Shown here in pieces: positions 1-5,493 of a stretch of DNA of 6,529 nt. Each line of letters starts with the position of its first letter. The stretch's first letter is position 1. The notes beneath the pieces are model-generated. The model saw only the letters and a program-made list of their open reading frames with translations, made no database searches and was not told the origin of the DNA. Location: the NCBI GenBank assembly GCA_030829765.1, contig JAUROO010000134.1:1-6529 (forward strand), read 5' to 3'. The DNA comes from Miltoncostaeales bacterium. Lineage in GTDB: Bacteria; Actinomycetota; Thermoleophilia; Miltoncostaeales; Miltoncostaeaceae. The translations under genes and the position numbers were made by a program.

Positions 1-1
1 C

Positions 2-112
2 GCCGACGCATGGCTGGTGGTGGTGGCTGCGGGCCTCGTCTGGGCACTTGCCCGGGCCCTCCGTGCCGGGCGCCCGCGCGCGCCTGCCGGTCCGGCCGCG
101 GATGTCCCGTAG
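2..112 (+). CDS. C-terminal end of a membrane protein (5' end outside window)
   Basis: An open frame enters from the left edge and ends at TAG 110-112. The 36 visible residues comprise a hydrophobic stretch (WLVVVAAGLVWALARAL), which reads as a last transmembrane helix, followed by a short Arg/Pro/Ala-rich tail (RAGRPRAPAGPAADVP) typical of a cytoplasmic C-terminus. Third codon positions are almost all G or C, as in the neighbours, which supports real coding. The family cannot be named from so little sequence. Since the next genes are glycosyltransferases and one is a polytopic GT-C-type enzyme, another membrane glycosyltransferase or flippase is a reasonable guess, but only by context. The next gene begins 49 bp downstream on the same strand. 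Confidence 0.6.
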   Translation, partial: ADAWLVVVAAGLVWALARALRAGRPRAPAGPAADVP

Positions 113-115
113 GGT
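110..115 (+). promoter_or_regulatory. Possible -10 element (TAGGGT) ahead of the glycosyltransferase operon
   Basis: TAGGGT fits the actinobacterial TANNNT -10 pattern. It overlaps the stop codon of the preceding gene and lies about 46 bp before the GTG at 162, which would give a leader of roughly 40 nt. I see no convincing -35 hexamer upstream (CTGCCG at 84-89 is too far away), so this is a weak call. The preceding gene may simply read through into the operon. Confidence 0.22.
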
Positions 116-151
116 ACGTCCGCCTGCCCGACCGACATCGGCCACCTACCC

Positions 152-158
152 GGGGGAG
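152..158 (+). promoter_or_regulatory. Shine-Dalgarno-like GGGGGAG before the GT2 gene
   Basis: This purine run is the only ribosome-binding-like element upstream of the first operon gene. Its spacing to GTG 162 is only about 3 nt, shorter than usual. The next in-frame start, ATG 195, would remove the LSVVMPAYDE strand that opens GT2 folds. I therefore keep GTG 162 and note the tight spacing. Confidence 0.4.
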
Positions 159-161
159 TGA

Positions 162-893
162 GTGACCAGCGCCACGCGACGCCTTTCCGTCGTCATGCCC
201 GCGTACGACGAGTTGCCCAACCTGAGGGAACTGCTGCCACGCCTGTTCGGGGTGCTGCAGTCCGAGGAGGGGGTGGATGCCGAGGTGCTGGTGGTGCTGC
301 CCGACTGGGCCCCGAAGGTGGAGCAGGATGAGATCGCGGCGCTCGGCGCCACCCCGGTGCTGCGCCAGCCAAGCGATTCCTTCGGCGATGCCCTGCGGTC
401 CGGCTTCGCCGCGGCACGTGATGACAGCGAGTACGTGGTAACCCTCGACGCGGACGGGTCGCACGACCCCGAGACCATCCGGTCGATGCTGGCGGCCGCC
501 CCGGGCGCGGATGTGGTGATCGGCAGCCGGTACGTGGCGGGCGGCGCCACCGACAACTCGTTGCCGCTTCGCGTCATGAGCAAGTCGCTCAACGTGGTGT
601 ACGGCAAGGTGCTCGGCATCTCGTGCAAGGACATCTCCACCAACTACAAGCTGTACCGGCGTGACGACCTGCGGCGGATCTCGCTGAAGTGCCGCGACTT
701 CGACGTGGTGGAGGAGATCCTGTTCCGGCTGCGCGACCTGCACGGCCCGGGGTTCCGCGTGGCGGAGGTGCCCGATCACTTCCGCGAGCGCGTGCACGGG
801 GTCACCAAGCGCCGCCTCGGCCCGTTCGTGGTGTCGTACGTGGTCACGCTGGTGCGCCTGCGGTGGCAGGTGGGCCGCCGCCGTACCCGGTGA
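162..893 (+). CDS. Family 2 glycosyltransferase, DPM1-like (polyprenyl-phosphate sugar synthase type)
   Basis: This is a 243-aa GT-A fold enzyme with no transmembrane segment. It opens with LSVVMPAYDE (8-17), the first strand of the nucleotide-binding fold. It has LDADGSHDP (95-103) with the D96-x-D98 metal/nucleotide-sugar motif, and VIGSRYVAGG (119-128), the usual GSRY..GG block of DPM1 relatives. NYKLYRR (161-167) and RERVHGVTK (208-216) follow, the latter matching the family's R..G.SK acceptor-side motif. Such enzymes transfer a sugar from a nucleotide donor to dolichyl or polyprenyl phosphate at the cytoplasmic face of the membrane. The specific sugar (mannose, glucose or other) cannot be told from sequence. 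Bacterial relatives with a C-terminal membrane domain exist, but this one is catalytic domain only. The start is GTG 162. Its stop overlaps the GTG of the next gene by 4 nt, so the two are probably translationally coupled. Confidence 0.88.
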   Translation: MTSATRRLSVVMPAYDELPNLRELLPRLFGVLQSEEGVDAEVLVVLPDWAPKVEQDEIAALGATPVLRQPSDSFGDALRSGFAAARDDSEYVVTLDADGSHDPETIRSMLAAAPGADVVIGSRYVAGGATDNSLPLRVMSKSLNVVYGKVLGISCKDISTNYKLYRRDDLRRISLKCRDFDVVEEILFRLRDLHGPGFRVAEVPDHFRERVHGVTKRRLGPFVVSYVVTLVRLRWQVGRRRTR

Positions 894-1723
894 GGGTGCT
901 GGTGGTGGGGGCCTCGGGCTTCCTGGGGCGCCACGTGGTGCCCGAGCTGCGCTCACGCGGCCACGAGGTGGTGGCCGCCTCGCGCAGCGGTGCGGATGGG
1001 GACGCGTTGGACGTGACCGATGCCGCGGGCTGCGCCGATGTAGTGGCCCGGGTGCATCCGGACGCGGTGGTGAACCTGGCGGGAGCGGGAGTGACGGCGG
1101 GCTCGGCCGGTGAGGACGAGATGGCCCGCGTCAACCTGGACGGCCCCGGCAACGTGGCCGATGCCGCTGCCCGCAACGGCGCGCGGCTGGTGCACGTGGC
1201 CAGCAGTACCGAGCCCCTGGCCGGTCACCTGCCCGAATCGGTCTACAGCAGGACCAAGGCCGACGGCACCGCGCGGGTCGTCCGGGCCATGGAGGACGGG
1301 CACGGGTGCATCTGCGTTGCCCGCGTTCACAACGCCTATGGCGCCGACCAGCCCCGCGGGCGCTTCGTGGGCGATGTCGTGCGCCACATGGCGGCAGGGG
1401 GGGAGTTCACCGTTCGCTACCCGGGGCGCATCCGCGACTTCTGCCTGGTGGACGATGTCGCCGCGCGCTTGGCCGACCTCGCCATCGACCCGGATGCGCA
1501 TGGCGAGTTCGACATCGGTACGGGAACGGGGGTGTCACTGCTGCGGGCGGCCACCATGATCCGCGATGGCTTCGGCGCCCCGGATGCCCAGTTGCACTGG
1601 GCGGAGGGCCCAGCGGCCGATCCCGCGCCCTCGTCGGTGGCGGGGGATGCCGGGCTCCCCGTTCTCACATGCCCCACTACGCTGGCGGACGGCCTGAGGC
1701 GACTGCAGGAGGGGAACGCATGA
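890..1723 (+). CDS. NAD(P)-dependent epimerase/reductase of the extended SDR family; candidate CDP-sugar 4-ketoreductase
   Basis: This 277-aa Rossmann enzyme starts at GTG 890, overlapping the previous TGA as GTGA. GASGFLG (7-13) is the dinucleotide loop. SST (105-107) and Y119-x-x-x-K123 (YSRTK) form the catalytic triad of extended SDRs. RDFCLVDDVA (182-191) is the usual sugar-epimerase block. The residues after the second strand are S31-R32 rather than an acidic residue, which favours NADP(H) over NAD and fits a reductase. The segment FDIGTGTGVSLL (207-218) resembles the corresponding part of Salmonella CDP-abequose synthase (RfbJ) as I recall it, though related strings occur across GalE-like SDRs. 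Together with the TyvE homologue next door, a CDP-4-keto-3,6-dideoxyhexose reductase (paratose/abequose synthase type) is the most attractive guess. A general NDP-sugar epimerase or reductase remains possible. An open frame extends upstream to 689, but that part is an Arg/Pro-rich shadow of the GT2 gene. Confidence 0.82.
   Translation: MRVLVVGASGFLGRHVVPELRSRGHEVVAASRSGADGDALDVTDAAGCADVVARVHPDAVVNLAGAGVTAGSAGEDEMARVNLDGPGNVADAAARNGARLVHVASSTEPLAGHLPESVYSRTKADGTARVVRAMEDGHGCICVARVHNAYGADQPRGRFVGDVVRHMAAGGEFTVRYPGRIRDFCLVDDVAARLADLAIDPDAHGEFDIGTGTGVSLLRAATMIRDGFGAPDAQLHWAEGPAADPAPSSVAGDAGLPVLTCPTTLADGLRRLQEGNA
1707..1714 (+). promoter_or_regulatory. Strong Shine-Dalgarno AGGAGGGG fixing the start of the 2-epimerase
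   Basis: AGGAGGGG lies 5 nt before ATG 1720 and inside the 3' end of the previous gene. It is the best ribosome-binding site in the window. It decides the start of the epimerase at 1720 rather than at an upstream in-frame start (the frame is open back to 1306), and it supports an ATGA re-initiation overlap. Confidence 0.75.
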
Positions 1724-2736
1724 GGTGGCTGGTCACGGGCGGCGTGGGGTTCATCGGGACCAACCTGGTGGACCACCTCATGCAGCAGGGCCACGACGTG
1801 GTGGTGCTGGACGACATGTCGCGCGGTGGCGTGGAGGCCAATGCAGGGTTCCTGGCCGACCGCCACGGGGTGCAGCCCGCCCTCATCGACGTCGCCGACG
1901 GCGCCGCGCTCGGCAGCTTCCTCGCAGGTCAGGACCCCTTCGACGCCATTGCGCACCTGGCCGGCCAGGTGTCGCTGCTGGCCTCGATCGACGACCCCAT
2001 GCGCGACTTCCAGGTGAACGCCCTGGGCACCCTGAACGTGCTGGAGCACGTGCGGCTGCACTCACCCGGCACCGTGGTGATGGGCATGAGCTCCAACAAG
2101 CTGTACGGCGATCTCTCGGCCGTGCGGATAGTCGAGGAGCCCACCCGGTACGTGGCCCCCGACTGGCCCCGGGGGTTCGACGAGTCGCTGCCCATGGACT
2201 TCCACGGCCCCTATGGATGCTCCAAGGGCGTGGCCGACCAGTACCTGGGCGACTACGCGCGCACCTACGGGCTGCGCACCGCGAGCCTGCGGCAGTCGTC
2301 GGTGTACGGGCCGCATCAGCATCCCCGGTCGGACCAGGGGTGGGTGGCTCACCTGCTGGCCGAGGCCGTGGCGGGCAACCCCATCCAGCTGAACGGCGTG
2401 GGCAAGCAGGTGCGCGACCTGCTGCACGCCACCGACCTCGCCCGGCTGTTCGAGCGGCTGGCCGAGGCCACCCAGCCCGGCGCGCCGCTGCAGGTGAACG
2501 TGGGCGGCGGACCGGATCGCACGCTGTCCATCCTCGAGTTGTTCGCGTGGCTGGAGGACCGCCTTGGCCGGCCGGTGGAGTACGCCACCGGCCCGGAGCG
2601 GCCGAGCGACCAGAAGGTGTTCGTGTCCGACAACGTCAGCGTGTCGCGTGCCACCGGTTGGGAGCCGCGTGTGACGGTGGACGAGGGCCTCTCGGCCCTG
2701 CTCGACGCCGCCGGCGAGGCCTCCGCCGCGCAGTAG
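1720..2736 (+). CDS. rfbE: CDP-paratose 2-epimerase (TyvE/RfbE) homologue
   Basis: The 338-aa product matches the length of Salmonella TyvE (RfbE), which converts CDP-paratose to CDP-tyvelose by oxidation and reduction at C2 using tightly bound NAD. GGVGFIG (7-13) is the NAD loop and D31-D32 ends the second strand, as in NAD-binding SDRs. SSNKLYGD (124-131), the YGCSK catalytic pair Y165/K169, SKGVADQYLGDYAR (168-181), SSVYG (193-197), DQGWV (205-209), GKQVRDLLHATD (228-239) and SDQKVFVSDN (296-305) all correspond to stretches I recall as conserved in TyvE. Several of these (the N after the catalytic Ser, the DQGW and SDQ.VFV.D blocks) are unusual in ordinary GalE-type epimerases. The start is ATG 1720, with a strong SD, overlapping the previous stop as ATGA. 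The exact substrate is not proven: other CDP- or NDP-sugar 2-epimerases share this family. Confidence 0.85.
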   Translation: MRWLVTGGVGFIGTNLVDHLMQQGHDVVVLDDMSRGGVEANAGFLADRHGVQPALIDVADGAALGSFLAGQDPFDAIAHLAGQVSLLASIDDPMRDFQVNALGTLNVLEHVRLHSPGTVVMGMSSNKLYGDLSAVRIVEEPTRYVAPDWPRGFDESLPMDFHGPYGCSKGVADQYLGDYARTYGLRTASLRQSSVYGPHQHPRSDQGWVAHLLAEAVAGNPIQLNGVGKQVRDLLHATDLARLFERLAEATQPGAPLQVNVGGGPDRTLSILELFAWLEDRLGRPVEYATGPERPSDQKVFVSDNVSVSRATGWEPRVTVDEGLSALLDAAGEASAAQ

Positions 2737-4179
2737 ATGGCGCCATCCGCCACGCCGCCGGCCGCCGCCCCGGCCACCACCGACCCGTGGCGCCGGCGTC
2801 TGCTCACGCTGCTCATCGGGCTGTTTGCGGTGGGCGTGGTGGTCGGCTGGGCCTCCACCTCGTACTTCGGCCGCAACCCGGCGGCTGTCGAGAGCTTCGC
2901 GCCCACCGATGGCTGGTGCGACCCGGCATCCCAAGGGCTGGGCGTGCACTGCTTCGGCGACTTCCAGGTTCCGCGCCTGTTCCTGAATGAGGAGTCGATC
3001 TACGACCCGATCTACCCGGCGCCAGGTGTCAAACCGGTCCCAAACCCCTATACGCCCACATCCATGGCCCCCCACGTGTTCGCCGGTGCGGTCGAGTGGG
3101 TGGGCCTGGGGCAGCGGACGTCCATGGTGGTCTTCCTCGTGCTTCTGGCCGCCGCCCTGCTGGCGCCGGCGCTCTGGAGCATCCTCGGACGCCCGGGCCG
3201 CCCTCGCGATTGGCTGCCCCTGCTGCTGATCGGGGTGGCGTCGGGGCCCTTCCTCACCATGATGGACCGGGGTAACAGCGCGGGCTTCGCGGTCCCCTTC
3301 ATCCTGCTGTTCGCGCTGTACGCGCGCCGTCGTCCGGAGTGGGTGGCGCCCGTCGCGATGATCGGTGCCGCGCTCATCCGACCCCAGTTCATCCTGCTCG
3401 CCCTGGCGCTGATCGCCTTCGGCCGAATCCGCTCCGCCGCGGCCGCCGTTGGGGCGTGGGTCGCGGTGTCGATCGCCGCGTTCGCCGTGATCCCGGGGGG
3501 CTTCGCGTCCAACCTCAGCGGCTGGTGGTCTGATCTCGGCGACTTCCAGGATCAGTTGGATGGCCAGGGCGTGCCCGTCGTGGCCTCCACGGAGTTCATC
3601 AACGTCTCGGCAGCCCACGCGCTCACGGTCATCGACGACTGGTTTATCGGTGCACCGGGGTTCCTGGGCACGCGGGTGCCAATGCTCACCGACTGGGTGG
3701 TGGCGCACCCCGTGGTACCCGGCGCGCTGCTGGCCCTCGCGGCGCTGGTGACCGTGCTGTTCGCGCCGTCGCGACGCGTCGCCCCGCTTGCGCTGCTCGT
3801 CGCCCTCATCGTCCCGGTGCTCACCCAGGCGCTGTCGTTCGGCTATTACCTGATGGTGGTGCTGGTCCTTGCCGCCCTCATCCTGGGGCCATCCGCGCGC
3901 GTGCTCGACGGTGATGACGGCCCGGGGGCACGGGATGGAATATTCGCCGGCATCGAACGTGCATCGGTGGCCATGCGCACATGGGCGTGGGTGGTGCTGG
4001 CAGCCGTGGGCCTGTCGGTGGTGCCCATCCTCATCACGTCCGACGCGGCCACCCAGAGCACTCTCAAGGGCCTGCTCGGGGTCCTGTGGCTCGCCGTGGT
4101 CATCGCCACGCTGGTGCTCGCCTGGGTGCGGCCCCGCGCGCTGGGGCTATCCCCGGCGCCGGCGCCGGACGATCGCTGA
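2737..4179 (+). CDS. Polytopic GT-C glycosyltransferase, GT87/DUF2029-like
   Basis: This 480-aa membrane protein begins directly after the previous TAG (TAG|ATG). A cytoplasmic Pro/Ala-rich N-terminus leads into a first helix (about 22-40). A large outside loop (about 41-125) follows, with GDFQVPRLF (74-82), C61 and C72, and NPYTPTSMAPHVF (103-115). About eight to ten more hydrophobic helices come next (for example 128-150, 158-176, 183-197, 202-228, 235-252, 326-343, 349-387, 415-433, 446-464). The block MMDRGNSAGFAVPFILLFAL (175-194) then ALIRPQFILLAL (212-223) looks like the GT87 signature, in which a polar G-x-N helix is followed by a K/R-P helix. These enzymes transfer a sugar, often mannose, from a polyprenyl-phosphate donor on the outer face of the membrane. 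The DPM1-like enzyme three genes upstream could supply such a donor. The acceptor is unknown. The last 33 bp overlap the convergent small-protein gene. Confidence 0.75.
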   Translation: MAPSATPPAAAPATTDPWRRRLLTLLIGLFAVGVVVGWASTSYFGRNPAAVESFAPTDGWCDPASQGLGVHCFGDFQVPRLFLNEESIYDPIYPAPGVKPVPNPYTPTSMAPHVFAGAVEWVGLGQRTSMVVFLVLLAAALLAPALWSILGRPGRPRDWLPLLLIGVASGPFLTMMDRGNSAGFAVPFILLFALYARRRPEWVAPVAMIGAALIRPQFILLALALIAFGRIRSAAAAVGAWVAVSIAAFAVIPGGFASNLSGWWSDLGDFQDQLDGQGVPVVASTEFINVSAAHALTVIDDWFIGAPGFLGTRVPMLTDWVVAHPVVPGALLALAALVTVLFAPSRRVAPLALLVALIVPVLTQALSFGYYLMVVLVLAALILGPSARVLDGDDGPGARDGIFAGIERASVAMRTWAWVVLAAVGLSVVPILITSDAATQSTLKGLLGVLWLAVVIATLVLAWVRPRALGLSPAPAPDDR

Positions 4180-4647
4180 CGCCGATCCCACGGCCACCAG
4201 GCCCAGGGCCACGGCGCCCATGATCGGCACGGCCGGGGGCATGTCGTCGGTGGGATCGGTGGGCGGCGGCGTGGGCAGGCCGTCTGCCGCGGGCGCGGGC
4301 GCAGGTGCGGGCACCGTCACGGGTGGCCCCGGGGCCGGGACAGACGTGGTCTGGCCCCCCGGCTGCTGCGCCTTCAGCTGGTCCTCGGCGCCCGCGCTGG
4401 TCCCGGCGATCTCCCGCGTGATCTCCTCGGTCACGACGTCGGCGAAGGCCGAGTACTGGGGACCGGTGCCCACCTTCTCCTGCGCGAACAGCAGCGCCGC
4501 CCGCAGGTCCTCCACGCTGTACGCGGCGTCCAACCGGCCGTCGATGAAGTAATCGGCCACCACCTCGCTGGGCGCGGCCATGGCGCTCCCCGACCCCAGG
4601 GTGACGGGTGCGAGCAGGATGGATGCGAGGAGGATGCGGCGCCGCAT
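4147..4647 (-). CDS. Small secreted protein with Pro-rich stalk and C-terminal membrane anchor, unknown function
   Basis: The 166-aa product has a clear signal peptide: MRRR, then a hydrophobic ILLASILLAPVTL core and a predicted cut after A22-M23-A24. The mature N-terminal part (about 25-83) carries IDGRLDAAYSVEDLRAAL (35-52) and an acidic helical stretch to about 82. From memory this resembles a short module in many Thermoleophilia secreted proteins (..G.L...Y...LR.AL..), but I cannot name a domain. A Pro/Ala/Thr-rich linker (about 95-138) leads to a hydrophobic helix (139-160) and a final RRRRRG. That is a cell-surface anchor layout (signal, stalk, helix, Arg tail), yet no LPXTG sorting motif is present. 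The start is ATG 4647. An upstream open frame to 4908 is a shadow of rfbF. There is no SD, but a TANNNT box lies 7 nt upstream. It lies 35 bp after rfbF on the same strand, and its 3' end overlaps the GT87-like gene. Confidence 0.75.
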   Translation of the reverse strand: MRRRILLASILLAPVTLGSGSAMAAPSEVVADYFIDGRLDAAYSVEDLRAALLFAQEKVGTGPQYSAFADVVTEEITREIAGTSAGAEDQLKAQQPGGQTTSVPAPGPPVTVPAPAPAPAADGLPTPPPTDPTDDMPPAVPIMGAVALGLVAVGSASAIVRRRRRG

Positions 4648-4654
4648 GGCCCGA

Positions 4655-4660
4655 ACGCTA
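4655..4660 (-). promoter_or_regulatory. Possible -10 box TAGCGT for leaderless start of the small secreted protein
   Basis: On the minus strand TAGCGT is followed by exactly 7 nt and then ATG 4647. There is no Shine-Dalgarno between the rfbF stop and this ATG. The arrangement fits the TANNNT-N6/7-start layout known for leaderless actinobacterial transcripts. No clear -35 is seen. Confidence 0.38.
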
Positions 4661-4682
4661 GACACCGCGGTCGGGCGGAGCG

Positions 4683-5456
4683 CTACTCCCAGGTGACCCA
4701 GGGACGATCGCCGCTGTCCCAGGCCTCCTGCAGGTCGATCTTGTCCTTCAGGGTGTCCATCACCTGCCAGTGGCCCTCGTGCTTGTACGACGACAACTGG
4801 CCGTCGGTGGCCAGGGTGCGCAGGGGCTCCTGCTCCCAGATGGTCAGGTCGCCCTCGATGTAGTCGCCCACGCCCGGGTTCAGCAGGAAGAACCCGCCGT
4901 TGGTCCACGTGCCGTCGCCCTTGGGCTTCTCCTGGAAGTGCGCGACCAGGCCGTCGTGCACGTCCAGCGCACCCCAGCGCCCGGGCGGCTGCACGGCGGT
5001 CACGGTGGCCAGCGTGCCCTGGGCGTCGTGGAATGCCTTGAGTGCCGCGATGTCCACGTCCGACACGCCGTCGCCGTAGGTCATCAGCACGGTGTCGTCG
5101 TGGCCGACGTGATCGAGCGCCCGCTTCAGGCGGCCGCCGGTCATCGAGGCGTCACCGGTGTCGAGCAGCGTCACCTTCCACGGCTCGGCACGCGTGGCGT
5201 GCACCTCCATGGTCTGGTTGCGCAGGTCCAGCGTGACGTCGCTCATGCGCAGGAAGTAGTCGGCGAACCACTCCTTGATGACATCGCCCTTGTACCCCAG
5301 GCACAGCACGAAGTCGTTGATGCCATGCACCGACAGGTGCTTCATGATGTGCCACACGATCGGCATTCCGCCGATCTCCACCATGGGCTTGGGCCGCACG
5401 GCCGTTTCTTCGCTGAGCCGGGTTCCGAAGCCGCCGGCGAGGATGATCGCTTTCAC
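4683..5456 (-). CDS. rfbF: Glucose-1-phosphate cytidylyltransferase (CDP-glucose pyrophosphorylase)
   Basis: This enzyme makes CDP-glucose from CTP and glucose-1-phosphate in the cytoplasm, the first committed step to CDP-3,6-dideoxyhexoses. Its motifs are AIILAGGFGTRLSEET (3-18) for nucleotide binding and activation, RPKPMVEIGG (21-30) with the catalytic Lys region, YGDG (127-130) with the metal-binding Asp, and EKPKGDGTWTNGGFF (176-190). GHWQVMDTLKDKIDLQ (228-243) is the RfbF-type C-terminal block. These separate it from the glucose-1-phosphate thymidylyl- and uridylyltransferases. I chose GTG 5456 because the product then begins MKAIILAGG and is 257 aa, the size I recall for Salmonella RfbF. 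It also sits 7 nt after a TANNNT box. GTG 5465 would add three residues. The gene is on the strand opposite the TyvE homologue, 37 bp after the membrane-protein gene at 5494-6390. Confidence 0.93.
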   Translation of the reverse strand: MKAIILAGGFGTRLSEETAVRPKPMVEIGGMPIVWHIMKHLSVHGINDFVLCLGYKGDVIKEWFADYFLRMSDVTLDLRNQTMEVHATRAEPWKVTLLDTGDASMTGGRLKRALDHVGHDDTVLMTYGDGVSDVDIAALKAFHDAQGTLATVTAVQPPGRWGALDVHDGLVAHFQEKPKGDGTWTNGGFFLLNPGVGDYIEGDLTIWEQEPLRTLATDGQLSSYKHEGHWQVMDTLKDKIDLQEAWDSGDRPWVTWE

Positions 5457-5463
5457 GACGCGC

Positions 5464-5469
5464 ACCGTA
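5464..5469 (-). promoter_or_regulatory. Possible -10 box TACGGT for leaderless start of rfbF
   Basis: On the minus strand TACGGT is followed by 7 nt and GTG 5456. No SD is visible before either candidate GTG. A CTGACG at 5492-5497 resembles a -35, but the spacer of about 22 nt is too long, so the promoter rests on the -10 and its spacing alone. If real, it would let rfbF be expressed separately from the upstream membrane-protein gene. Confidence 0.38.
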
Positions 5470-5493
5470 CCAATCAGGAATGGAGAGGTCGCG

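Noticed and set aside
689..889. N-terminal extension of the 277-aa SDR
   Set aside because: The extension reads as Arg/Pro-rich sequence in the shadow of the GT2 gene, whereas the Rossmann fold begins right after GTG 890.
1306..1719. N-terminal extension of the 2-epimerase
   Set aside because: It is low-complexity Arg/Gly/His-rich sequence out of frame with the real SDR gene. A strong SD and the TyvE-like start point to ATG 1720.
1725..2990. A 421-codon plus-strand frame overlapping two genes
   Set aside because: The product is dominated by Arg, Ala, Gly and Pro and crosses the junction of two well-supported genes in a different frame. It is a GC shadow.
2062..3708. A 548-codon open frame on the minus strand
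   Set aside because: It lies antisense to the 2-epimerase and the GT87-like gene, both of which have recognisable motifs. Its product is an R/H/G/Q-rich string without a domain, typical of antisense frames in very GC-rich DNA.
4151..4168. GC palindrome run as a bidirectional terminator
   Set aside because: It can form a strong hairpin but has no T tract on either side, and it lies within the coding tails of both genes, so an intrinsic terminator cannot be supported.
4648..4908. N-terminal extension of the small secreted protein
   Set aside because: It overlaps rfbF in another frame. Using it would bury the clear signal peptide that starts at ATG 4647.
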